Assembly: GCA_009617715.1 (NCBI GenBank)
Contig: VTFK01000191.1
Span: 1,546,395 to 1,610,394 of the forward strand
Direction: 5' to 3'
Length of the DNA stretch: 64,000 nt
Source of the DNA: Plectrocnemia conspersa
Taxonomy: Eukaryota > Arthropoda > Insecta > Trichoptera > Polycentropodidae
In this document: positions 38,090 to 50,080 of the stretch, in pieces
How positions within the stretch are numbered: the stretch's first letter is position 1
Layout: the number at the start of each line of letters is the position of its first letter
The notes under the pieces: generated by a model
The model's input: only the letters and a program-made list of their open reading frames with translations
The model's database searches: none
What the model was told of the DNA's origin: nothing
Made by a program: the position numbers and the translations under genes

Positions 38090-38510
38090 TACGCGTTTAA
38101 CAAGATTCTCGCCAGAAGCGCTCCCATTTTTGTTTTATTTTATTCTTTCAAACGCCCTAGAAGCAGGGGCGAGCGCAGTGTAAACAAGATTGTAACGGCC
38201 CCGACCACGGGCCTTTTTTATTTCCATTTAACGCGCCGCCCCTGGCGCCGGCAGTTAACGGACCTACGTTTTCATCCCCGGCGTCGGTAACGGTCGCTAA
38301 CGGACCCACTTTGGCCAAATAAATTGTTTCGAATACTTTTTTGCAGTCGGTAGGTATCCCTCGGTGTTGGCAAGTCACCCAAGAACGAAGTCGTCCAGTG
38401 TCTGAGGGATGTTTTGCGCAGTGCAGAAAAAGCGTTATTGCTCTCGGTGTAATATTAGAGACCTTCGCATAATATGGGCGGACCCTTGGAATTAATTACG
38501 TTTGAATTAT
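38090..38510. other. GC-rich non-coding block
   Basis: This is among the most GC-rich stretches (AACGCGCCGCCCCTGGCGCC). The minus-strand 73-codon frame (38157-38378) has no recognisable domain. It may be regulatory. It lies about 6 kb upstream of the channel exon and could be an upstream non-coding exon or promoter; this is unproven. Confidence 0.35.
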
Positions 38511-38736
38511 GAACGGATGTTATAAAAAATGGTACGGCTACCTTATAATTTAAATTTGTGTTTTTTATGTTATAAAAAAAATATTAATCTAATATTATCG
38601 TAAATAAAAATATAGTATATAATAAATATATAAAATATTGTATATATAAATAAATCATTGTACAATTATTTTGCTTAAGATATAAGATAAATTCATTTAT
38701 ATGTATATATTACAACGTTAATAAAATCATATACGA

Positions 38737-38910
38737 ATACATTTTCACCTACAGATATACATTTCTGTAAGTGAAAATATAATTTAACTGATCGGAGCTA
38801 GTGCAATCATATGCTGCTCTAAAATTCTTATGAAAATCAATTTTAAATTTGCAAAGCAGCTCTTTGCTTCAACCTCAAACCTAATCTAAACCTTTCAAGA
38901 TCTCATGATA
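38737..38910 (+). repeat. Dispersed repeat family R-B, copy 2
   Basis: It aligns over its length with 17106-17270: ATTTTCACCTACAGAT, AATTTAACTGATCGGAGC, CATATGCTGCTCTAAAAT, TATGAAAATCAATTTT and CAAACCTAATCTAAACC occupy corresponding places. Confidence 0.6.
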
Positions 38911-39299
38911 GTTATTAGTAAACAAGAAACATGAAAATTTACTTACGAGTAGTGACAATTTAAGACTTAAATCTGAATATTGAACTATTCAAATACTAAA
39001 TATTTACCGATTTTTTAAACGATTTGTAAGTAATATTTTATATTTGTGATAGAATATTTGCATAATTTTACTTTCTAGGTCGTACATTTCAAGTATTGAA
39101 AATACTCTAATAATCAGAATATCTTATTATATATATTTAACAACAAAAAAATATATACTGTTAAACTATAGTTCAGCATCTTTAATATCCTACTTTTTAA
39201 TTAAGTGTTTTTAAATAAGACTTACACAGAAAATGACAAAAAAAATAATAAAAACTTATATATTCTATGATATTAAGTACAAAAATTGTACATATTAAA

Positions 39300-39610
<311 letters not shown>

Positions 39611-39659
39611 ATATGTCTATAAAACTCATTTAGAGCAGCATGTAAATATCGACAATCCT

Positions 39660-40600
39660 TAATGATAACATAATAATAAAATAACTTAATATTCACATAT
39701 TTTTTTATTGATTAGATAGTTTTTCGATTACTTTTATCTAAAATTCGAAAATCTAATCCTCTGATAACCCAAGATAAGATAAGATAATCTACAGGTACAC
39801 TACCAGATGAATATGGCGAATGTTCATGCATAAATCTTAGTGCTTAAAGTTTTAATTAAATCAAATTGAATTTAGCATTAAATTATAATTTTAGTATCTA
39901 GACTTTTTTTTCACATTAAAAAATTTGTTTGTAATGTACATTTAAACACAATTTTTTTGCATACTTTAAAATAAAGAGGCATGTTTATAAAACGAATTCC
40001 ATATGATTCACCAGACTTTTATTTAACAAATTAAAATATTATTATCAATGCATATTTATATAAAATATTATTAAAAAAAATACTATTTTGACTTACAGTA
40101 GTCAGTTTGTTGATTGAATTAAGCATTGTTATTGTATTAATTATAGGAATATTCATAAGAATTTAGTGAATATTATTTTAAAACGTTGTTAATACCTTAT
40201 AATAAAGGTTGTCAAGTTAAAAATGTAAAACAACAACAAATAAATAAATTTGTTTTAAGATAAAACTGCCTTTGCTGGACTTATTTTAATACAAAAAATT
40301 ATAGTTGCATCTTGAATACCCTAAACTTTATATTTTTATAAGAAATCAATAAAATTATTTTAATATTGGATATTGAAAAAAATTGAAACTAAGTTTATTA
40401 ATTTAATAAAATTGAATAATATTGTTATATGTGAATACTGTTTAAAATGCATTTTACAACAAGTTTGATATTTTACACCTGTTTATACTTTACATTTAAA
40501 AAAATAGAATCACTAATTGGATTTGTTAGAAAAGCAAGGAAATCTATTTTTCGTATTTAATACAAATAATATCATATACGTTGTGCCCAAGGCCATTTAT
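39660..40600. other. AT-rich intergenic sequence
   Basis: I see nothing beyond AT-rich filler here. Confidence 0.4.
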
Positions 40601-41700
40601 AATAAAATAATAAATAATACCTTGTTATCATTCGAAGAGACGGAAGGAAAGACGGAAACTGTGATGGAACAAGGAAATAATATAGATTGATTATATTCTA
40701 TATTTTCGATAACCCCAGCGTTGAATGGAAAGCAGAACCGTTTTTAAATTCGCATTAAGACGCAAGAAATTTGTTCGAGTATAAAATTCGCCATTATTCA
40801 AACCTGATTTCTCATGTTCCGATTTCTGCGAAAACTTAGCCGAGTAGACTTTGTTCGTTCGTGTGTTCAAGACGTTATTGTGTTGGTTTTATCAAATTTT
40901 CTTCGAATGAGAGACTTTCGTGCAGCGTAATGTAAATCATTCCAGAATGTATGAGAAAGATACAGTGAACACTTTCATAAATTTTAGATCTATTCCCCGC
41001 GCGATGAAAATTTAATAAAAAAATCCCATAAAGTTCTCTCTATCTCTATACACATACATATATAGTAAAAAAGTGATACTTGAATTTCCCATATAGTGAA
41101 AATGGCGCGTTTCGCTTTGTTCTCTTTTACTCACACCGTAATAGAATTCTAATGGATATACGCGGTTTAATTTGATCATTCAACTCTCTTTTTGTTGTGT
41201 TATTTTAGTAGTGTTTAAATTTTATTCACCGTTACCTCAGAGCGGTCATTAAATAACATGAAATCTAAAGAATAGGTTGTTTGCTTTCCCCTTTGTCGAA
41301 ATTACCTGTGAAACGATCCGACATAAAAGGGAAAAGTGTATATATATTTATTTATTTTTTCTCCTTTGACCAAAACCGTAGCTGACGCTATAATGGAGAG
41401 TTTTCTTCTTATACGTATAATATATAATACGTATATATTTTATGACACAGGTTTGACTACGAAATAATTGAAGGTATGGCCTCTCGCTACACTATACAAT
41501 ATTTCTTTTCAAGAAAATTATATGCTCACATATTTTACGGAATGGAAAAAAGAACTACGTAAATATATTTACTTTCATGAGAGGATTCGCATACGCATTG
41601 AAAAGTAAAACAATAAATTTATATTACGCTAGCGAATCAAATTATTTCACGTACCTCCGAAAACTTGAACAATTCGAAACTTCAAAGAGAAGCAATGTGA
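40600..41700. other. Moderately GC-richer stretch, possible upstream promoter region
   Basis: Higher in G+C than neighbours, with CGAA/TTCG words and no coding frame. It is about 3 kb upstream of the leader's acceptor. A non-coding first exon could be here, but no TATA box or initiator can be argued from sequence alone. Confidence 0.2.
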
Positions 41701-42929
41701 AAGTTGCTAACTAATGTTTTAGACAATCTTACTTTAGTTTGATTAGTACCGAAAATTGATGGATAATTTTTTTTTTTTTTAACATAATATCAAATATAAT
41801 TGTATTTTGTTAAGAAAAAGCATTATGTTCCCTCAATGTTTTGTAAGATTTTAATTTGCCGAAATTCGTATTCTGATATTTTAGACGTTCAGATTTTTAT
41901 CGTCATGATATTTCCTTTCAGATCAGATTTCATAAAAAATATATCATTACTGTCACTCGTACAACTGAAAAAGAATATGTTTTTATTGCTTTTCATCTGA
42001 GTATGTAATCTTAAAATATCATATGATATAATGAGATATTGGATCGAGTTACGCGCATCATTAATTATATTTATTGATTTTTTTGAGTATGTATAAAATT
42101 TTTCATGTTACAGGACAATTTTTATTATTTAAGATAGATTAATATGGCTAGAGATTCAATAACTTCACGTCCTTACCCACAACAAATATATAAAATAATA
42201 AACATTGTGCAAAATAGTATAATCCTGCATTTTTCAACAGAAATCTAATACAACAATACGCGTATATATGTTGCAAAATGGACTCTTGGTAAAATCAAGA
42301 TAAATCAAGGGTTTTATCGTATCCGCCTAATTCTTCCGACTACCATTTAGTTCGATCGAATCAACACTTTTTAGATACACAAAATCTTTAATATGCAGAT
42401 TAGTGAAAAAAGGTTTATCGGAATATTTGCATCAAAACCTACAATATTTTATACTATATAAATTTAAAAAATGCTCGAGAAATGGGCGAATGTTACATCT
42501 TTAGAATAAAATTATGTTTTATATCATTAAAATAAAATATTCCATAGTGATTTTTTGCTTCATTAAAAAACGGCATTTCAGGATTATCTTATTTAGACTA
42601 AATAATAAATAAGGTTATAAAAGAATATATGTGTACCTAAAATAAAACAACAGAAATAAAAGGACTATAAATAAATAATCACCCATTTTTATATTGTTAT
42701 TCGAGGCCTTGTTTTATTGACTATAAAATAAATAATGTTAATATCAGTATTTAATATCTTGACATAAAGTCTTTCAAAATTATATAAATACGACATTTTA
42801 TTCAACATTGACTACTTCTCTAAATTAATATTATATATTATATCAAATATGCTTAACACACAAATTCAAGTATTATTAGCAGATAATTACCGCATTTAAC
42901 TTAAATACACATAGCAAAGTTATCGATAA

Positions 42930-43160
42930 CGCTTCAAAAACACTTTCCCGGAGATTTTCATCGTATTAATTTAATTAGATAAAATGCTTGCGGAACGACG
43001 CATGAATATCATAAGTGGATGAAACTTTAAAGCAGCTCAACCACACATTTGTGGCTTTTGTGAGCTCAGCAATATGCAAGAAAGCCTCCCGCAAGAAAGT
43101 TAAACTTTGACACTTTGGAACTGGAGCCCCAACAAAGGATTATTACTCCATTATCTAATT
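42930..43160. other. GC-richer non-coding block
   Basis: A short block (for example CCTCCCGCAAGAAAGT) within AT-rich DNA about 1 kb upstream of the channel exon. Candidate regulatory element. Confidence 0.3.
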
Positions 43161-44020
43161 ATATTACAACCAACGGCTTACAAAACCTACTAGCTTACCA
43201 TATGATCATAGTTATTTTATATTTCTTAATAATAAATAATATAGTGTTTTAGATTGAGAGTAAATATTTATTAATTAAATTTTACGAATACTCCTTTGTG
43301 AACTAAACGGCAAGATCAAAGAGTTCAAGAATAATATAATACTTCGAATAACGATACGCAAAATTCAACACGGATTTAATAATTATATTCATGTAATGTA
43401 GTATAATATATTCCATTAAATATATAGTAACTTAGATCGGAATTAATCTTTTGAAGTTATTGAAGTCGAAAATCGAAATTACGCTTCGAAGTGAATTTTG
43501 AAAATCATATAATCGGGAATCAGTGACACATTCCATTGCTCTATCGCTTTCTCTCTTTGGCAATGCTAAAAGTTAAATGTTTTTGCTGTTGGAATTCTAA
43601 TTTTAAGTTACCCTCATAGCAAGTATTGAAAGATGTCATTATAAAACGTTTGAAATTTATCGAAAGCTATTAATTTGTTGCAAAAATATGCTAGAGTAAA
43701 ATAAAAGCAAATTTAATATTTTTGCGTAATATAAGTAATATAAAGTGTTTTTTATACAAATGCTAAAATCATATCACGACAAAGCTATTGCATCAACCTG
43801 TTTTATTGTTTTGTTATTGTATACATACTAATTATATTATTTTACTATTTAACAAATACAAAATTAAATGTCAATACTTATATTTAACCATCAAAAACGA
43901 AACAGCAAGTAATTGATAATGATTAAAACTATTTAAATTCTCAAACTTTTATTTGGTTATTCAACAATAATTTATGATATTTTCATACATGTTAATTTTG
44001 TCATAATTAATAAAATGCAT

Positions 44021-44035
44021 TTTTTCTTGTTTCAG
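44021..44035 (+). other. Splice acceptor upstream of the K2P leader
   Basis: A pyrimidine run ending in TTTCAG (AG at 44034-44035) is a textbook 3' splice site and precedes the leader by one base. It implies a non-coding 5' exon upstream. If transcription instead starts inside the leader, this would be a chance match, which seems less likely given the quality of the tract. Confidence 0.65.
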
Positions 44036-44328
44036 ATGTGCGCTTTATCGGATAAAAAATATTATTAAAAAAACACACAACACGAAAAAGAAGGAATTGT
44101 TAAACATCGTTATAGAAACGTCAATTCCGACGAACAAAACGTTTCACCATAATAAAATCAAGTTGGTGTTCAAACGTGAAGGGGCTTTGAAATGAAATTA
44201 TCTATAGCGAAAAAAAGTGTGTTTTGACCTGCCAAAAAATGAGAAAATTGTGCTGGAAATGGAAATTTTTAGCAGATAAATCTTTTTAAGTTATTTTAAA
44301 ATAATAAAACAATTAGAATGTGTTTAGA
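44036..44328 (+). other. 5' untranslated leader of the K2P exon with five upstream ATGs
   Basis: This leader lies between a strong splice acceptor and the channel start codon. It contains five upstream ATGs: 44036 (10 codons), 44192 (11 codons), 44239 (16 codons), 44259 (6 codons) and 44318. The last opens a 21-codon frame in another phase that overlaps the main ATG; it has A at -3 and T at +4. Such a set is expected to lower translation of the main frame, possibly in a regulated way; that is inference. The first uATG sits directly on the exon edge, so whether it is complete depends on splicing. At least one 5' exon must lie upstream and was not identified. Confidence 0.7.
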
Positions 44329-45091
44329 ATGGATAAGATTTATAACGGCGAAGATGGAAGCTACCAATACGATCAATATTTAGGAAAAGGCATTATGAAC
44401 GGAGACGCAGTTTTGCGTCACAATCAAGAAGTTGGAAGCTCGACTGTCCAACCGAGTGGCAAGCAAAAGATAACTTGTTGCTTTTGCTTCAAAACCACCA
44501 AATTAAGAAGGAGGCAGTACATCGTCAGCTTCTTTACAAACTTAGGCATTTTCTCGCTATTATTAGGTTATACATTTTTAGGATCGTTCATTTTCTTAGC
44601 TATCGAAGGTGGTACTAATACCATAATTAGACCCAGAATGCTTCCAGATAAACATAGCGATCATAAAAACGTCGATAGAAACTTCAACTTAAACAATAGC
44701 AACGAAGATGAAGATAAGATCAAAGAGCATAAGCACAGCTTTAATTTTTTGGAGCCTGGAGATAAGTATCAGAATTATTCGTTCTTGAGCGATTCAAATG
44801 CTGAAGCTAGAGCTAAGACTGTTGAGAACATTTGGGAGATTACAGTGTCTCTGAACATATTGTACAGAGAAAATTGGACTAGGTTGGCTGGTCAAGAGAT
44901 TTCAAAGTTTCAAGATGAATTAGTTCAAAGGGTGGCTCATGAGATGGCCGCTCAGTACGGGGCCGTTTATCAAGAGATGGCATTAGGAGGTGCTGTGAAT
45001 TCAGTGGGCGAATTTTCTCTATCGCCAGAAGATTCGGAATGGACTTTGGCTAAAGCTTTCTTCTACTCGCTGACTGTTTTGACAACTATAG
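44329..45091 (+). CDS. Two-pore-domain (K2P/KCNK) potassium channel subunit, first coding exon, partial
   Basis: This exon encodes the first 254 residues plus one base of codon 255 of a K2P leak potassium channel, a plasma-membrane protein that sets resting potential. Seen: a polar N-terminus (1-59) ending in a Cys-rich, basic stretch (C50, C51, C53; R60-R62); membrane helix M1 at about 64-92 closing with the family-typical acidic E93; an extracellular loop at about 93-238; and the first pore helix (AFFYSLTVLTTIG). The loop has a hydrophilic Asn/Asp/Lys/Glu/His-rich part (96-158) and two amphipathic stretches resembling cap helices (160-225), with sequons at N122, N149 and N182 and no cysteine. 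The start is the ATG at 44329 (A at -3, G at +4), just after an in-frame TAG at 44314-44316. Reading on past 45091 gives Gly-Met-stop, so splicing is required. The second half (rest of P1, M2-M4, P2) must lie on later exons beyond the window. The K2P call is firm; the orthologue is not assigned. Confidence 0.93.
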
Positions 45092-45100
45092 GTATGTAAA
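45092..45100 (+). other. Splice donor in the first pore-loop codon (phase 1)
   Basis: The sequence TAG followed by GTATGTAAA at the exon edge is a strong 5' splice site. It splits the selectivity-filter glycine codon after its first base. From family knowledge, an intron at this exact place in P1 is a shared feature of K2P genes, which supports both the gene call and the exon boundary. Confidence 0.9.
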
Positions 45101-45329
45101 TTTTTTATTTTGTCATATTGTGTAACATAAGTTACCATCTAGTACATGTATGCACGTATTTTAATTTTTGAGGTTGTGGTTTAAAAGCACTAAACTTTAT
45201 TTTACTTTTTTTGGCAATGAATTAATTTATTTATTTGTTGATGAAAAATGGTGGACTCTGACTAATAAATAAAAAATAGTCCATCAAAAACAACATGTTT
45301 ATTTTTTTACGATTATATATTATATAACC

Positions 45330-45515
45330 AGTACGATAGACGAATGGTATAAGTCGCTGACTATTGACCTGAAAGACATGGGTGTATTTATTATAATTGG
45401 ACCTAAATTTTTTTTATATGGATTTTATATATACACGGATGAATAATTTAAATCGAGCTTGGTCGTACATATTAGGTATTGAAAATTCTTTATTAATGAG
45501 TTACTTTAGCTTCTA
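45330..45515 (+). mobile_element. tRNA-derived SINE, copy B, in the K2P intron
   Basis: The head (GATAGACGAATGGTATAAGT, CTGACTATTGACCTGAAAGA) and tail (GATGAATAATTTAAATCGAG, GTACATATTAGGTATTG) match copy A at 22624-22882, with the middle shortened. The B box is damaged, so this copy would not be transcribed by RNA polymerase III. Confidence 0.75.
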
Positions 45516-47499
45516 AAAAAGATTTTATATGTATTGGAACATTTTTTTTTAAATAGATTAATGAAATAATAATATTATTTTATTATGCGTATTTTATGTA
45601 TTTATAATTGCATAATCAAGTTCAATTATATACTTTTTTTTAAAGTTTTATCAATATTTAAAAATCTAATACCGGTATTTTAGCAATTTTAAAAATACTA
45701 AAAAATAACGGTATTGAAAATATGCTACAAAATTGAGCTTTCCATCCATGGTTAGATCGTATTAAAAAAAGTTGAAATATGAAAAGTTTACGCAGTTTTG
45801 GGCCGAAAGGGCCAAAATGGGCTGTTCGTTGTTGAACGAGGGATGAAAAATTATTTTCACTTACGGACGCATGTTTTTATTAATATTCATGTGTGGTGGA
45901 TGTTTGAATGATGAATGAAGCTTTTGAATTTTATTATGTTGTCCGACGTAGTCTGTGGTCATGCCTTTCGTACAGCTTTATTAATAAACTTTTTTCCATC
46001 TACAACTATGTATGTGAAAATTAATTTGAATATTTTTCTTAAAGCATAAATAATAGTCCTTAAAAAAATATGCTTTTTACATAGCTGCCTTATGGTCTTT
46101 AAATATATATATTTAGTATAAAATAGCTATTTGTTACACATATTTTTACTATGCAAATTAATAGAAACGTTTAATTGGAAAAATCTTAAAAACAATATAA
46201 TTTTAATATTAAGATAAAATTAAACCATGGTTTAATATTGAAATGAAATTTTATTTAAGTACCAATCATTAAATGTTATCTACGTGATTTTATTTGAACG
46301 AAATTAATTAAGTGAAATCCGTATCGCAACATATCTACATACGTAGAAGAAGGAACCAAATTTCAAGGATCGGCTATAAAACGCGAATTTCAAAATTGCA
46401 GAAAATAAAGAAAGAATTTATGTAACGAGTAACAGGTTATAAAGCTGGAGCAGGGAAGACGAGGAAGAAGACTGCTGAGGGAAAGGGAGGTCGCTCTAAC
46501 GTTTTAGGCAATAATTTTGCAAGAACACTACGTTTCACCTGAAGCCATTGCTATTCCAAATTCCGGGATATTAGTACTCGAGTTCTAGCGGAAACAATTT
46601 AATTTTACACAGTTATTCGCCTGCGTTTCGGCGCAAATACGTATATAATAATAAGCATTTGTACAATAAATACACGCGTATTTATTTTATTGTTATATAA
46701 GGTTATACAGTTAGGAGAATGAGAGGCGTTAGGATTATGCGCAATGGTGAACAAACCGCAGTCATTCGTATCACGAACTTAGATTAAAATCCTAGTTATA
46801 TTCTTACTGATTTCATTAATATTTTTGAGTAAATTAATTTGATACAATATACTTTAACTGTTAATGTTATCTATTCTCAACCAACGTAGCTTGTAAATTA
46901 AAAGTAAATATCAATTGTAATTAGTGGAATGAATCAAGAAACTCAACAATTAGACAACTACATTTGTCATTGTCCTATTATTTATAAGCGTATAAGTTAA
47001 TCTAAGAGACAGAAACGAATGGATGAGCAAAACAAACGTTCTATAATACAATGAGAGAAACAACTACATATCAAAGAACCATAATGCATGATTGCAATAT
47101 AATATATAAGAATATCATAAATAATAAATCTATATATTGCAACAGCTTATTGATTAAAACTATAATATTTAACGTTGTATTAAAATTAATTATTATGTAA
47201 TAAAAAAAATATTTTTACTAACTGCAAAAACAAGTATTAATTTATTTTATATGTTTTAACAATACTTTAAACTTTAATCAAATTCGTTTTTTGTAAATAT
47301 ATAGTTATTTAAAGCGAATCTAGATATATAATACATATGTTTGTAAATATTCGTTTATTGTCGATTACTTTTCTCTTCCAGGACAGCGATCTCATTTAAT
47401 TTCCCAATTGGGTTTCATCTGTAGTTTTGTGTATCAAATTGTATTTTGATAGCTAGAGTGAACATTTAAAAAAATAAAGTTTTATCTCATTTATTTATT

Positions 47500-47990
47500 T
47501 ATAAAGAGGCCTTTCAGATAAAATGCGAGGCCCGAGGCAACTAATGTTTTAAAGGCTCTTCAAAATTAAAAAAAATGTCGGCAAAACAATAAAATTAATA
47601 ATATTAAATATTTTTTTTATTATATCATTTATTAATTGCATAGAAGCTTTGCACACTATCCTTTTATGTAATTCAGTTATTAATTCCAAATAATCCAAAA
47701 TACTATCTAGTAATTTATTTTAACTGTTGCCAGACCATTAAGTCGCTCTTAACTTATATAATTTTAATCTTTTACCTTCTGCCATATAACAAAGCTTTAA
47801 ACATTCGAATCACAATCGTTGTGCTCAGAAATATGGTAAGGAATCCCATGTCGATAATATCTTTAATTAGTTTAATCAAGTAGTTTTAATTAGTTTTTCT
47901 ACAATTTCGTCACTTTTTTCATTTTTATATTTTGCCTTAAAAACTATTTTCTCTTGACCTATTTCATTAAATTTATTAAAATCGTCGTGT
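47500..47990 (-). pseudogene. hAT transposase relic (ZMYM-like type), in the K2P intron
   Basis: On the minus strand, FLSTTIVIRMFKALLYGRR (about 47862-47780) followed, in the next frame, by AEGKRLKLYKLRAT (47782-47741) parallels the hAT region with IALRIFL, then AERSFSKLKLIK and LRST. A frame change and stops are present. On its 3' side, at 47505-47560, the plus strand reads GCGAGGCCCGAGGCAACTA, like the G+C-rich ends of such elements. The call rests on the order and spacing of weakly conserved residues, so it is less certain than the relic at 36113. It belongs to a different hAT branch. Confidence 0.5.
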
Positions 47991-48619
47991 AAGTTTATTA
48001 TTAAATGGCTACTTTTTAAATGCGAATATTCTTTAGCTTTTATTTTAAATTACTAATACCTGAAACTTCTATATTATATTAACTGAATTAATGAGTGTAA
48101 CATATTTATGTTATTTGGGTTTTTTATTTTTCCTATCTTACATATAAATAAATAAAATTGAATTAAGCTTAGTCATGCATAGTAACATTTATTGATTGTG
48201 AGCTATATTAATAATTTATAATTTTTTTAATAAATGTCACAGACTCATTTAAGACTTGTGTCTTACTACTGTGTAAGTGTTTAGTTCGTTATAATGCATT
48301 AATTTAACGTCTGTCTTGGTACAACTAAAAATAATTATTATAAAACAACAATTTTTATAAAAAAAAAATTATATCTAGATACTGTCATTCTATAAAAAAA
48401 ATATTAATTGTATCAATGATTTCAATTTATTATGTTATTTATATTATAATTACCCAAATTATTATGAAAGAGTAAAATAATATAAATTCTAATAATGTTT
48501 TAATTGAACTAAATTTTTTTAGCAGGGTTTTATTTTTTAACATTTTTTTTGTTCAAAGATATGTACATTTTATAAAATACAATAATAAATCATATTAATA
48601 AACTATTAATAATTAATTA

Positions 48620-48845
48620 AAATGAAGTGATATTTTCACTAATTTAAATTTGATTTCACTAACTAGGTCAGTTAAAATGTATCAAATAACATATTTTAGA
48701 TTTCACTAGTCAATATCAGTGAAACTGTACAAATGTACAAATTCACTGCGCGAATGATCTGGTGTCAATTAGTGGAAACATATTTTGATATGATTTTACT
48801 GAAGTTTCAGTGAAAATATATTTTTATTGATAATACACATTTACT
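48620..48845. repeat. Repeat rich in TTTCACTAG/CAGTGAAA palindromes
   Basis: The motif TTTCACTA and its inverse CAGTGAAA recur many times (for example GATATTTTCACTAATT, AGATTTCACTAGTC, TCAGTGAAACTGTAC, TTTCAGTGAAAATAT). This resembles the motif-rich start of the R-B repeats at 16890 and 39310, so it is probably related. Confidence 0.45.
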
Positions 48846-49019
48846 GTACCATATAAAACGTATAGTTTTAAAAATATATTAACATTAAATGCATCATTTA
48901 TATATTTTTTTTATCATAATAATTCATTTATTTTCTTTAAATCAATATTTTTATTTTAATTCTGAAAATTGTCGTTATTACGTATGCTAATATTTAAAGT
49001 AAATTTATTATTTTATATA

Positions 49020-49110
49020 TATAACTAAATTTTTATCAATGCTTTTTTTTTTAATTTGTAAGCCCAATGCGTTAGAACAGGGTAAATCAACCAAATATAG
49101 TCAATACCAC
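49020..49110 (+). repeat. Dispersed repeat family R-C, copy 3, head only
   Basis: A T run followed by TAAGCCCAATGCGTTAGAAC and GGGTAAATC repeats the head of the family seen at 11880 and 15000. The later anchor is not visible here. Confidence 0.5.
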
Positions 49111-49799
49111 AATTATTAACCATTAATTATCAGATTAATTCAGACTAAGAATCAGTGACATATTTTTAATTAATTATATTTAAATATGTGTATTAAGATT
49201 AATATTTAACAAAAGCCACTTTGCAACAATGACCGGTTTTTGATAATAGCGCATTTTTATAAATTAATATTTAATTCTGCTGCCGCTTTTATTTGCCATT
49301 CTACGACTTAAGACTACGCTATTTCAACGTAAACATCGCTTAAATTATGCAAATGATTGTTTATTTATTGAATATCTAGTTGTCAATAAATGTAAACATA
49401 TGCTAAAGATTATATAATCAAGATTCGTATCCCTTTTAATAGTTAATATTTTATATTTATGTGTACAAAATTGCTACATATATAAATATTTCTAGAATGC
49501 ATAATTATACCTTTGTGTTTAGATGAACTGCAAATTAATTAAGTAGTAAAATTAATAAATTTCAAAAAGTGCTAAGAATCAAAATACATGTATTTTATAA
49601 AATTATTAATATTTTATTTTAATCCAATTTAGTTTGGTTTGCAATTCGTTGCTTTAAAATATATGCATTTTTGCAAAAAAAATTCATATCTATATTCAGA
49701 AATATTTGCTTAAAATGAAAAAATGTTACACATCCAACAACATTTGCTTTAAATGAAAACGTAAATTCTGAATGAAATTACTTGCAAAATGGCAAATCA

Positions 49800-50080
49800 A
49801 ACGACATTCTGACATTTGCGATACGCTATAGAATTTTTATTGCCGACATACCCCCAATCCGAAATTAATTAATGGAATTCTTCGCGTCGTTCGAACTACG
49901 TACAGAGAGCAGCTTATATTTATACATTTAATATCTACCGTAGAAATTTTCATTTATTCGTCGCACATCCAAAATTAAATTTTGCCGAAAAGGTTTTCTC
50001 TCAGCGACGAACAAAAATAATGAAAAAAATCAACGGCAAAAAATATAAGCTTTATCGCCAATAAAAGCGAATCAATCGGT
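49800..50080. other. Slightly GC-richer intronic block
   Basis: Contains CGCGTCGTTCGAACTACG and similar words. No coding frame. Candidate intronic regulatory sequence. Confidence 0.25.

Noticed and set aside
44320..44328. Start of the K2P frame at 44320
   Set aside because: That codon is GTG, not a normal eukaryotic start. The in-frame ATG at 44329 has good context, so it is preferred.
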